Positions 51,922 through 61,126 of a stretch of DNA of 64,000 nt are shown here, in pieces. Made by a program: the position numbers and the translations under genes. The notes beneath the pieces are model-generated. The model had not been told where the DNA came from and made no database searches. It worked only from the letters and a program-made list of their open reading frames with translations. Each line of letters starts with the position of its first letter. Position 1 is the stretch's first letter. Origin of the DNA: Methanoregulaceae archaeon UXB-2016 (lineage in GTDB: Archaea > Halobacteriota > Methanomicrobia > Methanomicrobiales > Methanospirillaceae); the NCBI GenBank assembly GCA_004332335.1, contig SISS01000027.1:1-64000 (forward strand). The letters are read 5' to 3'.

Positions 51922-52401
51922 ATGGCTGACGAAACCGAGGTCGCGACCTTTGCAGCCGGCTGCTTCTGGGGGGTCGAGGAGGCGTTCCGAACGTTTCCGG
52001 GAGTCCTTGAGACCACGGTCGGGTACACCGGCGGATCGGTCGCCGAACCGAGCTACGAGCAGGTCTGCAGCGGCCGGACGGGCCACGCCGAGGCGGTCAG
52101 GGTCGTCTACGACCTGTCGCAGATCACGTACCGGGCTCTCCTCGAGCGGTTCTTCTCGATCCACGATCCGACCACGCCGAACCGCCAGGGACCCGATATC
52201 GGAGATCAGTACCGATCGGCCGTCTTCTATCACACCCCTGACCAGGAGCGCGCGGCGAAGGAATTTGTCGAGGAATTGACCCGGACTGGCCGGTATCGCC
52301 GACCGATCGTGACCGAAATCCTCCCTGCGGCACCGTTCTACCGTGCCGAAGAGTATCACCAGCAGTACGCTCGACGGCATGGTGGAGGCTGTCATATCTA
52401 A
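51922..52401 (+). CDS. msrA: peptide-methionine (S)-S-oxide reductase
   Basis: [31 protein letters not shown]. Confidence 0.96.
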   Translation: MADETEVATFAAGCFWGVEEAFRTFPGVLETTVGYTGGSVAEPSYEQVCSGRTGHAEAVRVVYDLSQITYRALLERFFSIHDPTTPNRQGPDIGDQYRSAVFYHTPDQERAAKEFVEELTRTGRYRRPIVTEILPAAPFYRAEEYHQQYARRHGGGCHI

Positions 52402-52454
52402 AAGAATCCCGATCGCAAGGATATTGAGGTCGTGCGGATCAGATCATGTGATCC

Positions 52455-52640
52455 ATGGATCAGTACTATACGATCGCGGAGCTGGCGCGGGTCATGCACA
52501 CGGACGAGCCCTCGGTCCGCCTCCTTCTCTCGAGCGGCATCCTGAAGGCCGAGCGCTGCGGCTCCGGCTACCTGATCAATACGGACGAGTTCTCGCGTTT
52601 CGGCATACTCTCGTCGCGGAAGGACTCCCGCCGCCGCTGA
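52455..52640 (+). CDS. small MerR/excisionase-like DNA-binding protein
   Basis: YYTIAELARVMHTDEPSVRLLLSSGILKAERCGSGYLI. Confidence 0.65.
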   Translation: MDQYYTIAELARVMHTDEPSVRLLLSSGILKAERCGSGYLINTDEFSRFGILSSRKDSRRR

Positions 52641-52686
52641 CGCCAGGGGCTACCATTATATCGTTCGGGATACAGTGAGGATTTGT

Positions 52687-52866
52687 ATGTCGCCATCTGA
52701 CCCTATGAGCAATCAGCCTGACCCGGACCCGGTGCCACCGGTGCCGCCGGTGCCGCCGTCTCCCCCCACACCCGCCCCTCCGAGCCCGAATCCGCCGCCG
52801 CTCCCGCCCCCCGAGCCGATCGTACCCGAACCCCCGAGACCCCAGCCGGAGACCCGGTCGCGGTGA
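52687..52866 (+). CDS. proline-rich 59-aa ORF
   Basis: MSPSDPMSNQPDPDPVPPVPPVPPSPPTPAPPSPNPPPLPPPEPIVPEPPRPQPETRSR; stop overlaps the next start (GTGA). Confidence 0.4.
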   Translation: MSPSDPMSNQPDPDPVPPVPPVPPSPPTPAPPSPNPPPLPPPEPIVPEPPRPQPETRSR

Positions 52867-53432
52867 AGGGGCTGCCCGAGCCCGGCGGACCGGGAGACTC
52901 TCCCGACCTGCTGCTGCCCGGGCTCGGGCTCGAGGCGGGCCCAGACCCGGTTGTCCTGGTCCTCGGCACCTTTCCCAGCGTGATCGCACGGCGCGAACAT
53001 GCCTATTATGCGAACCCCCAGAACCAGTTCTGGCCCATCGTCGAGGCTCTCTTCGGCATTCCGCGGACCCTGCCGTACCATGACCGTGTCCGGACGCTGA
53101 ACGAGCGGGGGGTGGCGCTCTGGGACATGGTCGACACCTGCCGCCAGGAGGGCTCGATGGACCACACCATCTGGCAACCGGTCCTGAACGATATCGCCGG
53201 CTATCTTAAAGCGCACCCGGCGGTCCGGCTGGTGGCCGTCAACGGCCGGACCGCCGAACGGTTCCTGAAGCGAGCGACGCGGGGCAAGACGCTTCCGGAC
53301 GGCGTCCGGATCGAGGTGCTCCCCTCGACTAGCCCGGCGAACGCCGGGACACGTCCCGACGAGAAACTCCGGCGCTGGTCCGTGATCGGCGCCTATGCCC
53401 GTCCACCGGTCACTCGATCGTCACAATCCTGA
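52863..53432 (+). CDS. DNA-deoxyinosine (hypoxanthine) glycosylase, UDG superfamily
   Basis: LVLGTFPSVIARREHAYYANPQNQFWPIV; LNERGVALWDMVDTC; LPSTSPANA. Confidence 0.88.
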   Translation: MKGLPEPGGPGDSPDLLLPGLGLEAGPDPVVLVLGTFPSVIARREHAYYANPQNQFWPIVEALFGIPRTLPYHDRVRTLNERGVALWDMVDTCRQEGSMDHTIWQPVLNDIAGYLKAHPAVRLVAVNGRTAERFLKRATRGKTLPDGVRIEVLPSTSPANAGTRPDEKLRRWSVIGAYARPPVTRSSQS

Positions 53433-54870
53433 GCGAGTTCGTGGTTCCGACCGGTCCGGGCGCGATCCCCTCGGTCAGGATTACCAGGTCGCCCGGTGCG
53501 ACAAGCCCCTTCTCCCGGACCCCCTCGAAGATCAGATCGTGCCACTCCTCCTGCTCCGTCTCGACCAGGAAGGGGAGGCAGCCGTAGGAGAAGGCGAGAT
53601 AGCGTTCCACGGCCGGATCGCGACAGAATGCCAGGACCCAGCGTTCGGGCTTGAACCGGGCGATCCGCCGGGGCGTCCGCCCCGTGTGGGTCGGCGTCAG
53701 GATGAAACGCGGCTGAAGGGCCCGCACCGCATCGATCACGTTGAGCGAGACCACATCCTCGACGGCGACCTCCTGCCGACCGTACCCGGCGCGGATATGG
53801 GCCTCGAGCAGGTGCGTGGATCCGAGGGAGCCCCGTTCTGCCTCGGTCGCACGCGCGATCTTGGCCATCATCGCCACGCTCTCCACCGGATACGCACCGC
53901 TCGCCGTCTCGGCCGAGAGCATCACCGCGTCGGTCCCATCCAGGATCGCGTTCGCCACGTCCGTCACCTCGGCCCGGGTGGGAAGCAGGCTCTCGGTCAT
54001 GGACTCGAGCATCTGGGTGGCCGTGATCACGGGGATGCCGACCTCGTTTGCACGGCGGATGATCCGCTTCTGGATCACGGGCACCTGTTCGATCGGCATC
54101 TCGACCCCGAGGTCGCCGCGGGCGATCATGATCCCGTCCGCCTCGGCCATCAGCTCGTCGATATGCTCGACCGCGGCCTTTCGTTCGATCTTCGCGATCA
54201 CGTTGATCCGGTGCCCGAGGGATGCCGCATGTTTACGGGCTTTCCGGATCTCTTCGGCTCGTTGAATGAACGAGATCGTGAAGGTATTGATGCCGATGGA
54301 GAGCCCGGCCTCGATGAACGCGAGATCTCGGACTGTCACCGCGTCCACGGGCAGCACCCCGTCGACGACGTTGAGCCCCTTCCTCGAGACGATGACGCCG
54401 CCGACGATCACCTCGGCCCGCACCTCGTTGAGGGTCGCCTCGATCACCCTCAGGCGGACCAGGCCGTCATTGATGTGGATGGTGCTGCCCGGGCCCACGA
54501 GGGACGGGAGGAGTTCGTACTCGACCGGGATCTTCGTCGGGTCGGTCGGCTCGGGATCGGTCGTGAGCACAACCTCGGCACCCCGCTCGAGTTCCACCGG
54601 TTCTGAGCGGAGCTGGCCAAGCCTGATCTTCGGGCCGGGCAGGTCGATCAGGAGTGCGACCACGCGCCCTTCGGCCACGGCGATCTCGCGGACGCGTTCG
54701 ATCCGCTCGATATGCTCGTCGAGCGTCCCATGCGAGAAGTTCAACCTCGCCACGCTCATTCCCGCCCGGATCATCCCGCGGATCGTCGTCTCGTCCGATG
54801 AGGCCGGTCCGAGTGTGCAGACGATCTTGGTCTTCTGCTCTGGCAGTAACACTGATCCCCCTCGCTCCAT
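53410..54870 (-). CDS. pyk: pyruvate kinase
   Basis: KIVCTLGPAS; MIARGDLGVEMP; TATQMLESM. Confidence 0.96.
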   Translation of the reverse strand: MERGGSVLLPEQKTKIVCTLGPASSDETTIRGMIRAGMSVARLNFSHGTLDEHIERIERVREIAVAEGRVVALLIDLPGPKIRLGQLRSEPVELERGAEVVLTTDPEPTDPTKIPVEYELLPSLVGPGSTIHINDGLVRLRVIEATLNEVRAEVIVGGVIVSRKGLNVVDGVLPVDAVTVRDLAFIEAGLSIGINTFTISFIQRAEEIRKARKHAASLGHRINVIAKIERKAAVEHIDELMAEADGIMIARGDLGVEMPIEQVPVIQKRIIRRANEVGIPVITATQMLESMTESLLPTRAEVTDVANAILDGTDAVMLSAETASGAYPVESVAMMAKIARATEAERGSLGSTHLLEAHIRAGYGRQEVAVEDVVSLNVIDAVRALQPRFILTPTHTGRTPRRIARFKPERWVLAFCRDPAVERYLAFSYGCLPFLVETEQEEWHDLIFEGVREKGLVAPGDLVILTEGIAPGPVGTTNSLRIVTIE

Positions 54871-54943
54871 AGGAGGAGCCAGGCGGGGGATAAACCTTCC
54901 CGCCACGGGCCACAATGTTTATGGACCTGCTGGGACACTGCAG

Positions 54944-56135
54944 ATGGTGCGCGACGCGGCCGTTGCCCCTGAGGGGAGGGCGTATCAGGCCCTATTTATC
55001 GCGGTCTTCTCGGCCATGCTCGGACTGGGGATCGTGATCCCCCTCCTCCCTCACTATGCCGAGACGCTCGGGGCGACCGGCCTGGAGATCGGCGCCATCT
55101 TCTCGGGCTTCTCCATCTCGCGATCCCTCCTGATGCCAGTCTTTGGCCGGCTTTCGGACCGGCGCGGGCGAAAGTGGTTTTATCGTCGCCGGCCTGGCCC
55201 TCTACACCGTCCTCTCCCTCGCCTACCTTGCGGCCGATTCGGTTGCGGGCTTGACCCTTGTCCGTATCATCCATGGGTTCGCGTCAGCCATGGTGGTCCC
55301 GATTGCAATGGCCTACGTGGCCGATCTCTCCAGAGTCGGGTCCGAAGGGTCGCATATGGGCACGTTCTCGATCGCACTCTATCTGGGGATGGGCATCGGC
55401 CCCCTGGCCGGAGGCGTGATAAGCGCCGTGGCCGGCATGGATGCGGTCTTCCTCGCCATGACGGGCTTCTCCTTGTTCTCGCTCCTGATCAGCATCGCCT
55501 TCGTGCCCGAGTCGACGCCCCGCCCCCGTCCCACGATCGAGAAGCGCGGGGTCCTTGCCCATCCGGCCATGCGGGCTGCGGTCGCTTTCCAGCTGATCAA
55601 CGCCTTTGCGAACGGCACCTTCATGGTCTTCATCCCCCTGATCGCCTCGCTCTCGATCGGGCTCTCGACGGCCGAGACGGGTATCGTGATCTCGGTCTCG
55701 TCCCTCTCGACCTCGATGCTCCAGCGCTGGTCCGGCCGGCTCGCCGACCGGTACGACCGAACCGGCCTGATCGTGGCGGGGACTGCACTGATCGCCGCAA
55801 CGCTTCTCTTCATCCCCTCGCTCTCCGGCTTTCCGGCGCTCCTGCTCGCATCCCTCGCGATCGGCATCGGCGGCGGGATCTCGCTCCCGGCGGTCACTGC
55901 GATCGTCACCGTCGCCGGGCGCGATATAGGCCAGGGGGCGGCCATGGGGGCTTCAAACACGGCCATGGGAGTGGGGATGATCGTCTCACCCATGCTCTCG
56001 GGACTGGTCATGGATCTCTACGGCCTCCCCTCGGTCTTCTACCTCTCCGGGTGTGTCTGCTTCGCGGCCCTCCCCGTCTTCCGACTCCTGGCACGGCGCG
56101 CGCTCTCTCCGGCCCCTACCGGAGTCCGGGTTTAG
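54944..56135 (+). CDS. MFS transporter interrupted by a +1 frameshift at a T4 run (55178-55181)
   Basis: MVRDAAVAPEGRAYQALFIAVFSAMLGLGIVIPLLPHYAETLG...FGRLSDRRGRKWF then frame change to IVAGLALYTVLSLAYLAADSVAG... Confidence 0.87.
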
Positions 56136-56248
56136 GTGCGGGGAGGTAGCTCCCGACGTGCGACCTGCGAAAGAAATTACCTTTTCACGGAGATTAACCA
56201 GAATATTTATTAATCCGGACTGAATACTCGACGTATCGATAGAGGTTA

Positions 56249-56434
56249 ATGATGTACGGCCCAGACGAACGGTCCCTGACCCCGCTTGAGACGGCCACGG
56301 GGGGCCGCAGGATCTTCTTTGTCAACGAGAAACGGTTCGAGACCATCGCAGACGCCAGGGAGCATATCCAGACGATCGCCGACCGGTTCCCGTCCGCACG
56401 CATTGTCACGCTGCTCTCTCCCGAACGGTCCTGA
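56249..56434 (+). CDS. uncharacterised 61-aa protein
   Basis: AT-rich TATA-like upstream region (aatatttatta ~56202-56212), SD-like gaggt before ATG. Confidence 0.55.
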   Translation: MMYGPDERSLTPLETATGGRRIFFVNEKRFETIADAREHIQTIADRFPSARIVTLLSPERS

Positions 56435-56612
56435 CCTCCGATTGTCGGGACGGACCCTTTTTTTTATCCCGGTCCATTCGGCAGATTCCGTTAAAATCGC
56501 TGAAAAACCTCCTCAAGGTGTCCCTGAAGGGTGTTTTTTACGGAATAGTTCTGGATGCCGTTTTTTCCCAGGAGAAAGATTATTGAACTGGAACTAAAAT
56601 ATTCTATCGCAC

Positions 56613-57518
56613 ATGGTCGTGAACCAGTCGCAGGTCGACCAGATCCTCTCTGCTGCCTCCGAGGACGATCCGGAGGTGAAGCTCCAGAACCTCAAGCGCG
56701 AGGTGGATCTGATCAAGACCTCGATCAAGCGCCTGCTGATCGACATCCGCGAGCGACTGAACGACATCGACAACCCCTTCACCACAGAGGGGACGGGCGG
56801 CATGAGCCCGGCCCGCGACACTCGACGCGACGATCTGGCCGACGCACATGAGAGCGCGCTCGAGGCCCGCGAAGCGGCGCTCAGTGCCCGGGAGGAGAGT
56901 CTGCGCTCGACCGGGAAGGAGAAGAGAACAAAACACCAGGAGGAAGACGAGGAGGATGAAGAGGAGTCCATTTCGCCCGTCGACCGACAGATCCTGGACG
57001 CTCTGAAGACCCAGCTGGCCGGACAGATGGCGGGGGGGCTCCCGAATGCGAGTCTGCCGGCCCCATCCTCCCTTCCCGCCCCGGTGATCCCATTTCCGGC
57101 TCCCGATCCCGAATTTGCCGAAGTCCGATCGCCCGATCGTATGAGACTTCAGAAGGCGTACCGTCTCTTCAAATGGACCAACCGTGCGGTCAAGAAGTAC
57201 GGGCACGACCGGCTCGAGACCATGGTCCAGTCGTACCGATCCATGGGCTACATCACCCAGGAAGCGTGCGACGAGGTCTCGGAGATCGCCCGCCTGATGC
57301 CGAGTGTACTCGGCGAGGTCCATGAGATCGACCCCGGGGAGTTCGTCTCGGAACTCTACGTCCTGAACAGGATCATCTCGCCGAACGACCTGACCCTCGA
57401 CCGCGACATGATCGAGGTGTTGATGGAGCAGCGGCAACAGACAGGCCGCAACGAGGACCCAACACGAGAACCCATTCAGCGGAGCGACGAGTGGATCAAC
57501 CTGCTCGATCGAATCTGA
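56613..57518 (+). CDS. archaellum FlaC/D/E-type protein
   Basis: C-terminal FlaE-like RLQKAYRLFKWTNRAVKKYGHDRLETMVQSYRSMGYI; first gene of arl cluster. Confidence 0.86.
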   Translation: MVVNQSQVDQILSAASEDDPEVKLQNLKREVDLIKTSIKRLLIDIRERLNDIDNPFTTEGTGGMSPARDTRRDDLADAHESALEAREAALSAREESLRSTGKEKRTKHQEEDEEDEEESISPVDRQILDALKTQLAGQMAGGLPNASLPAPSSLPAPVIPFPAPDPEFAEVRSPDRMRLQKAYRLFKWTNRAVKKYGHDRLETMVQSYRSMGYITQEACDEVSEIARLMPSVLGEVHEIDPGEFVSELYVLNRIISPNDLTLDRDMIEVLMEQRQQTGRNEDPTREPIQRSDEWINLLDRI

Positions 57519-57525
57519 AAACAAT

Positions 57526-58023
57526 ATGTCGAGCGAAACCTTCACGACCGCGATGTTCCTGATCACCTCGATCATCGCAGCCGGTGTCCTGATCAACGCG
57601 GTCTTCCCGGTGGTCTACCAGATGGCCGGCACCTTCATCTCCTCGTCGCATCAGTCGGATGAGCGGATGCGGACGGACATCAAGATCGTGAACACCTTCA
57701 TGACCTCCAGCGGAGACGCCCGGATCTGGATCAAGAACGTCGGCGTCGCCCGGATTCCATACGTCGAGATCCCGAAATCAGATCTCTTTCTTGGGCGTGT
57801 CGGGAACTTCGACCGGCTCGAGTGCAACGCCGCGATCGGCATGAACCAGTGGTACTACGAGACGGCCGGTGGCGACACCAGCGGCTACTGGGACCCCGGT
57901 GAGACCCTTGAGATCACGGCGAGGACCGATAATGGGGCTCCGTTCTCGAGAAGCGACCCGGTATACTTTCAATTCGTCCTGCCCTCGGGGATCTTGAGGA
58001 CGCTGGAGTTCACGGTGAGCTAA
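57526..58023 (+). CDS. arlF: archaellum protein ArlF (FlaF)
   Basis: single N-terminal TM; VKNVGVARIPY-like IWIKNVGVARIPYVE; cluster position. Confidence 0.85.
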   Translation: MSSETFTTAMFLITSIIAAGVLINAVFPVVYQMAGTFISSSHQSDERMRTDIKIVNTFMTSSGDARIWIKNVGVARIPYVEIPKSDLFLGRVGNFDRLECNAAIGMNQWYYETAGGDTSGYWDPGETLEITARTDNGAPFSRSDPVYFQFVLPSGILRTLEFTVS

Positions 58024-58028
58024 AGACC

Positions 58029-58511
58029 ATGGCCGTCGGAGAGCTGATCGGTGCGGCGATCGGGGCGATGCTCCTGATCTATATCGCGTATATGCTCGTC
58101 GGAGGGATACTGACGACTGTCGAGACGGCGACCCTGACTCAGACTGAAGTGACCCATCTACAGGACGATCGTCTCCGTACATCGCTCGAGATCACGGCCC
58201 ATGCCCAGGCCGACGGAACGGTCGCCGTGACCCTGAACAACACCGGCTCGGTCGTGATCGGGAACTTCACGCACATGGATCTCTATCTCGGCGACGGCGT
58301 CGCGGCTCCCCTCCTCTACCACCATGCCTCCGCCGGGGCCGAGCCCGTCTGGTCCGAGCTCGGGATCTCCGCGGGGGACGCACCTGAGCGCGTGCATATC
58401 GGTGAACTGGATCCGGGCGAGGCGCTCGGGATGGCGGCGCCGTACACAGGTGAACTCCACTGGATCAAAGTGGTTGCCGGAAACGGTGCGACCGTCGAGA
58501 CGGCGGTCTGA
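58029..58511 (+). CDS. arlG: archaellum protein ArlG (FlaG)
   Basis: single N-terminal TM; LNNTGSVVIGNFTHMDLYL; cluster position. Confidence 0.83.
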   Translation: MAVGELIGAAIGAMLLIYIAYMLVGGILTTVETATLTQTEVTHLQDDRLRTSLEITAHAQADGTVAVTLNNTGSVVIGNFTHMDLYLGDGVAAPLLYHHASAGAEPVWSELGISAGDAPERVHIGELDPGEALGMAAPYTGELHWIKVVAGNGATVETAV

Positions 58512-58522
58512 GGAGACTACTA

Positions 58523-59251
58523 ATGGGAATTGGTGATATTCTGGGCGGCGAGGACCGGGATGTCCTCACGACGGGCAACAATGAGCTCGACAAGAAGATC
58601 GCTGACGGGATCCCCCTCGGATCCCTGTCCCTGATCGAGGGCGAGAACGACACGGGCAAGTCCGTGTTGACCCAGCAGATCATCTGGGGCGCGCTCAAGT
58701 CCTCGAGGAACGTCGATCTCTTCACCACGGAGAATACGACCAAGTCCTTCCTCAAGCAGATGGAGTCCATGTCGCTCGACATCTCCGACTACTACTCCTG
58801 GGGGTATCTTCGCGTCTTCCCCCTCAACATCGTAGGCTTCGAATGGAGCGAGATGCAGATGGAGGGGATCCTCGCCCGGCTCATCAACTTCATTCGCAAC
58901 AGCCGGGCCGAGGTGATCGTGATCGACTCGCTCACCCTCTTCTCGGAGTACGCCGAGACCAACATGATCCTCTCCTTCTTCACGAGCTGCAAGAACCTGG
59001 TCGACCACGGCAAGACGATCCTGATCACGCTCCATACCTACGCCTACAAGGAGGAGTCGCTGGTCCGGCTCCGGTCGATCTCGGACGCTCACCTCTTCAT
59101 GAAGAAGTCCCTTCTCGGGACCAAGTACGTGATGGTGCTCGAGGTCCAGAAGGTCCGTGGCGCTCGCCGAACGACCGGGAACCTGGTGTCGTTCGAGGTC
59201 CATCCCGGTTACGGTATGAAGGTCATCCCGATGTCGTTCGCGAAGGTGTGA
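58523..59251 (+). CDS. arlH: archaellum ATPase regulator ArlH (FlaH)
   Basis: ELDKKIADGIPLGSLSLIEGENDTGKSVLTQQ RecA-like. Confidence 0.93.
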   Translation: MGIGDILGGEDRDVLTTGNNELDKKIADGIPLGSLSLIEGENDTGKSVLTQQIIWGALKSSRNVDLFTTENTTKSFLKQMESMSLDISDYYSWGYLRVFPLNIVGFEWSEMQMEGILARLINFIRNSRAEVIVIDSLTLFSEYAETNMILSFFTSCKNLVDHGKTILITLHTYAYKEESLVRLRSISDAHLFMKKSLLGTKYVMVLEVQKVRGARRTTGNLVSFEVHPGYGMKVIPMSFAKV

Positions 59252-59254
59252 GAG

Positions 59255-61126
59255 ATGGCCTCGCTCACGATGGCAACCAACCTGCCGTTCAAACCCGAGC
59301 CGGTCGACACGAGGACGGACTGGTACAACAACGTCGAGGCCTCGGCTCTCTACCGGATGCTCCCGGCAAACGCGAAGGAGTATGTCAAGCAGGCCCCGCA
59401 CCTGCTCGAGTATCTCCATATCCTCCCGGTCAACACCTACGGGATCCCGCTCTTCCTCTCCGAACTGAAAAAAGACCTCAAGGGGATGAAGAATCCGAAC
59501 CTGATCTATCCGGTCACAGAGAACATCTTCGTCCACATCCTCCAGGACCCGAACGACGTCCGGAACTACTACATCCCGATCGAGCCATCGTTCCTCTCCA
59601 CCGTCGGCCAGTACATCCCGGCCCTCGAATACAAGATGATCGACCTGATCGACGCGCTCGATACCGATCCGGCCACCGAGAAGGAACGGACGGTGGTCCT
59701 CAAGGCGATGCTCGCCAAGATCACGGCCATCAACCGGAACGGCGTGATCGAGGGGGCCGATATCGGGCCGGCCGCACCGCAGGACAGCGGGGCGATGGGG
59801 CGGCTCAAGACGTTCCTGACCACCGATTTCACGGCGAAGAAGAAGGAGGAGAAACGAAAGGACGTGATGCGCGTCCCCCAGACGCCCGACGGTCGTGTGA
59901 TCCTGACTCCGTCGGAGTACCGGGCGATCGAGTACCTGCTCGTCCGCGACAAGATCGAGATGGGGGTGCTCAAACCGTTCCTGAGCGACTCCAATATCGA
60001 GGATATCACCTGCGACGGCGTCGGTCCGATCTTCATCGAGCACAAGGTCTTCAAAGGGCTCAAGTCCGTGATCGAGTTCACCCGATCGGACGAGCTCGAC
60101 TGGTTCGTGATCAAGATGGCCGAACGGATCAAGCGGCCGATCACCTATCGGAACCCGATCATCGACGCGACCCTCCCCGACGGCTCGCGTATCAACATCG
60201 TCTACGGCACCGACGTCTCGAAGCACGGCTCGAACTTCACGATCCGGAAAGTCAATGAGGTCCCGCTCTCGATCCTCCAGGTGATCGACTCGAACGCCTG
60301 CGATTACAACGTGGCTGCCTACCTCTGGCTCTGCATCGAGTACGGAATGTCGCTCTTCGTCTCGGGCGAGACGGCGTCGGGCAAGACCACGACGCTCAAC
60401 GCGATCACGACCTTCATCCCGCCCGAGAACAAGATCGTGACGATCGAGGACACCCCCGAGCTGACCGTGCCGCATCGGAACTGGACTCGCGAGGTCGCTC
60501 TTGCCAAGGGGACCGGCGAGGGGACGGGGGAGGGGGGTGCGGTCACGATGTTCGACCTGCTGAAGGCCGCCCTCCGGCAGCGCCCGAACCAGATCCTCGT
60601 CGGCGAGATCCGGGGTACCGAGGGCTCGGTCGCCTTCGGCGCGATGCAGACCGGTCACCCGGTGATGTCGACCTTCCACGCGTCCTCGGTCGAGAAGTTG
60701 ATCCAGCGGCTCTGCGGCGACCCGATCAACATCCCGAAGACCTACGTCGACAACCTGAACCTCGTGATCATCCAGTCGGCGGTCCGGCGGCCGGACGGCG
60801 GCGTGGTCCGCCGCATGCTCTCGATCAACGAACTGGTCGGCTACAACCCTGAGACGGGCGGCTTCTCGTTCGTCGCGATGTTCGTCTGGGAGCCGGTCAC
60901 GGACACCTTCACCTGGTCGGGGAAGGGGTCGAGCTACCTTCTCGAGGACAAGATCGCGACCATGCTCGGTCTGCCCGAGCATCGGCGCGCAGAGATCTAC
61001 GAGGAGGTCGAGAAACGGGCCAGAATCCTGGAACGGCTTCATAAAGCAGGATACACGCAGTTCTGGGACCTCTTTCACATGATCACCAAGATCAAGAAGC
61101 AGGGCCTGCTCCAGATCGGAGGATGA
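59255..61126 (+). CDS. arlI: archaellum secretion ATPase ArlI (FlaI)
   Basis: SGETASGKTTTLNAI; EDTPELTVPH; HPVMSTFHASSVEKLIQRL. Confidence 0.95.
   Translation: MASLTMATNLPFKPEPVDTRTDWYNNVEASALYRMLPANAKEYVKQAPHLLEYLHILPVNTYGIPLFLSELKKDLKGMKNPNLIYPVTENIFVHILQDPNDVRNYYIPIEPSFLSTVGQYIPALEYKMIDLIDALDTDPATEKERTVVLKAMLAKITAINRNGVIEGADIGPAAPQDSGAMGRLKTFLTTDFTAKKKEEKRKDVMRVPQTPDGRVILTPSEYRAIEYLLVRDKIEMGVLKPFLSDSNIEDITCDGVGPIFIEHKVFKGLKSVIEFTRSDELDWFVIKMAERIKRPITYRNPIIDATLPDGSRINIVYGTDVSKHGSNFTIRKVNEVPLSILQVIDSNACDYNVAAYLWLCIEYGMSLFVSGETASGKTTTLNAITTFIPPENKIVTIEDTPELTVPHRNWTREVALAKGTGEGTGEGGAVTMFDLLKAALRQRPNQILVGEIRGTEGSVAFGAMQTGHPVMSTFHASSVEKLIQRLCGDPINIPKTYVDNLNLVIIQSAVRRPDGGVVRRMLSINELVGYNPETGGFSFVAMFVWEPVTDTFTWSGKGSSYLLEDKIATMLGLPEHRRAEIYEEVEKRARILERLHKAGYTQFWDLFHMITKIKKQGLLQIGG

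Noticed and set aside
58520-61078. 852-aa minus-strand ORF
   Set aside because: Antisense to arlH/arlI; typical high-GC shadow frame, low-complexity R/D/H/V composition with no motifs
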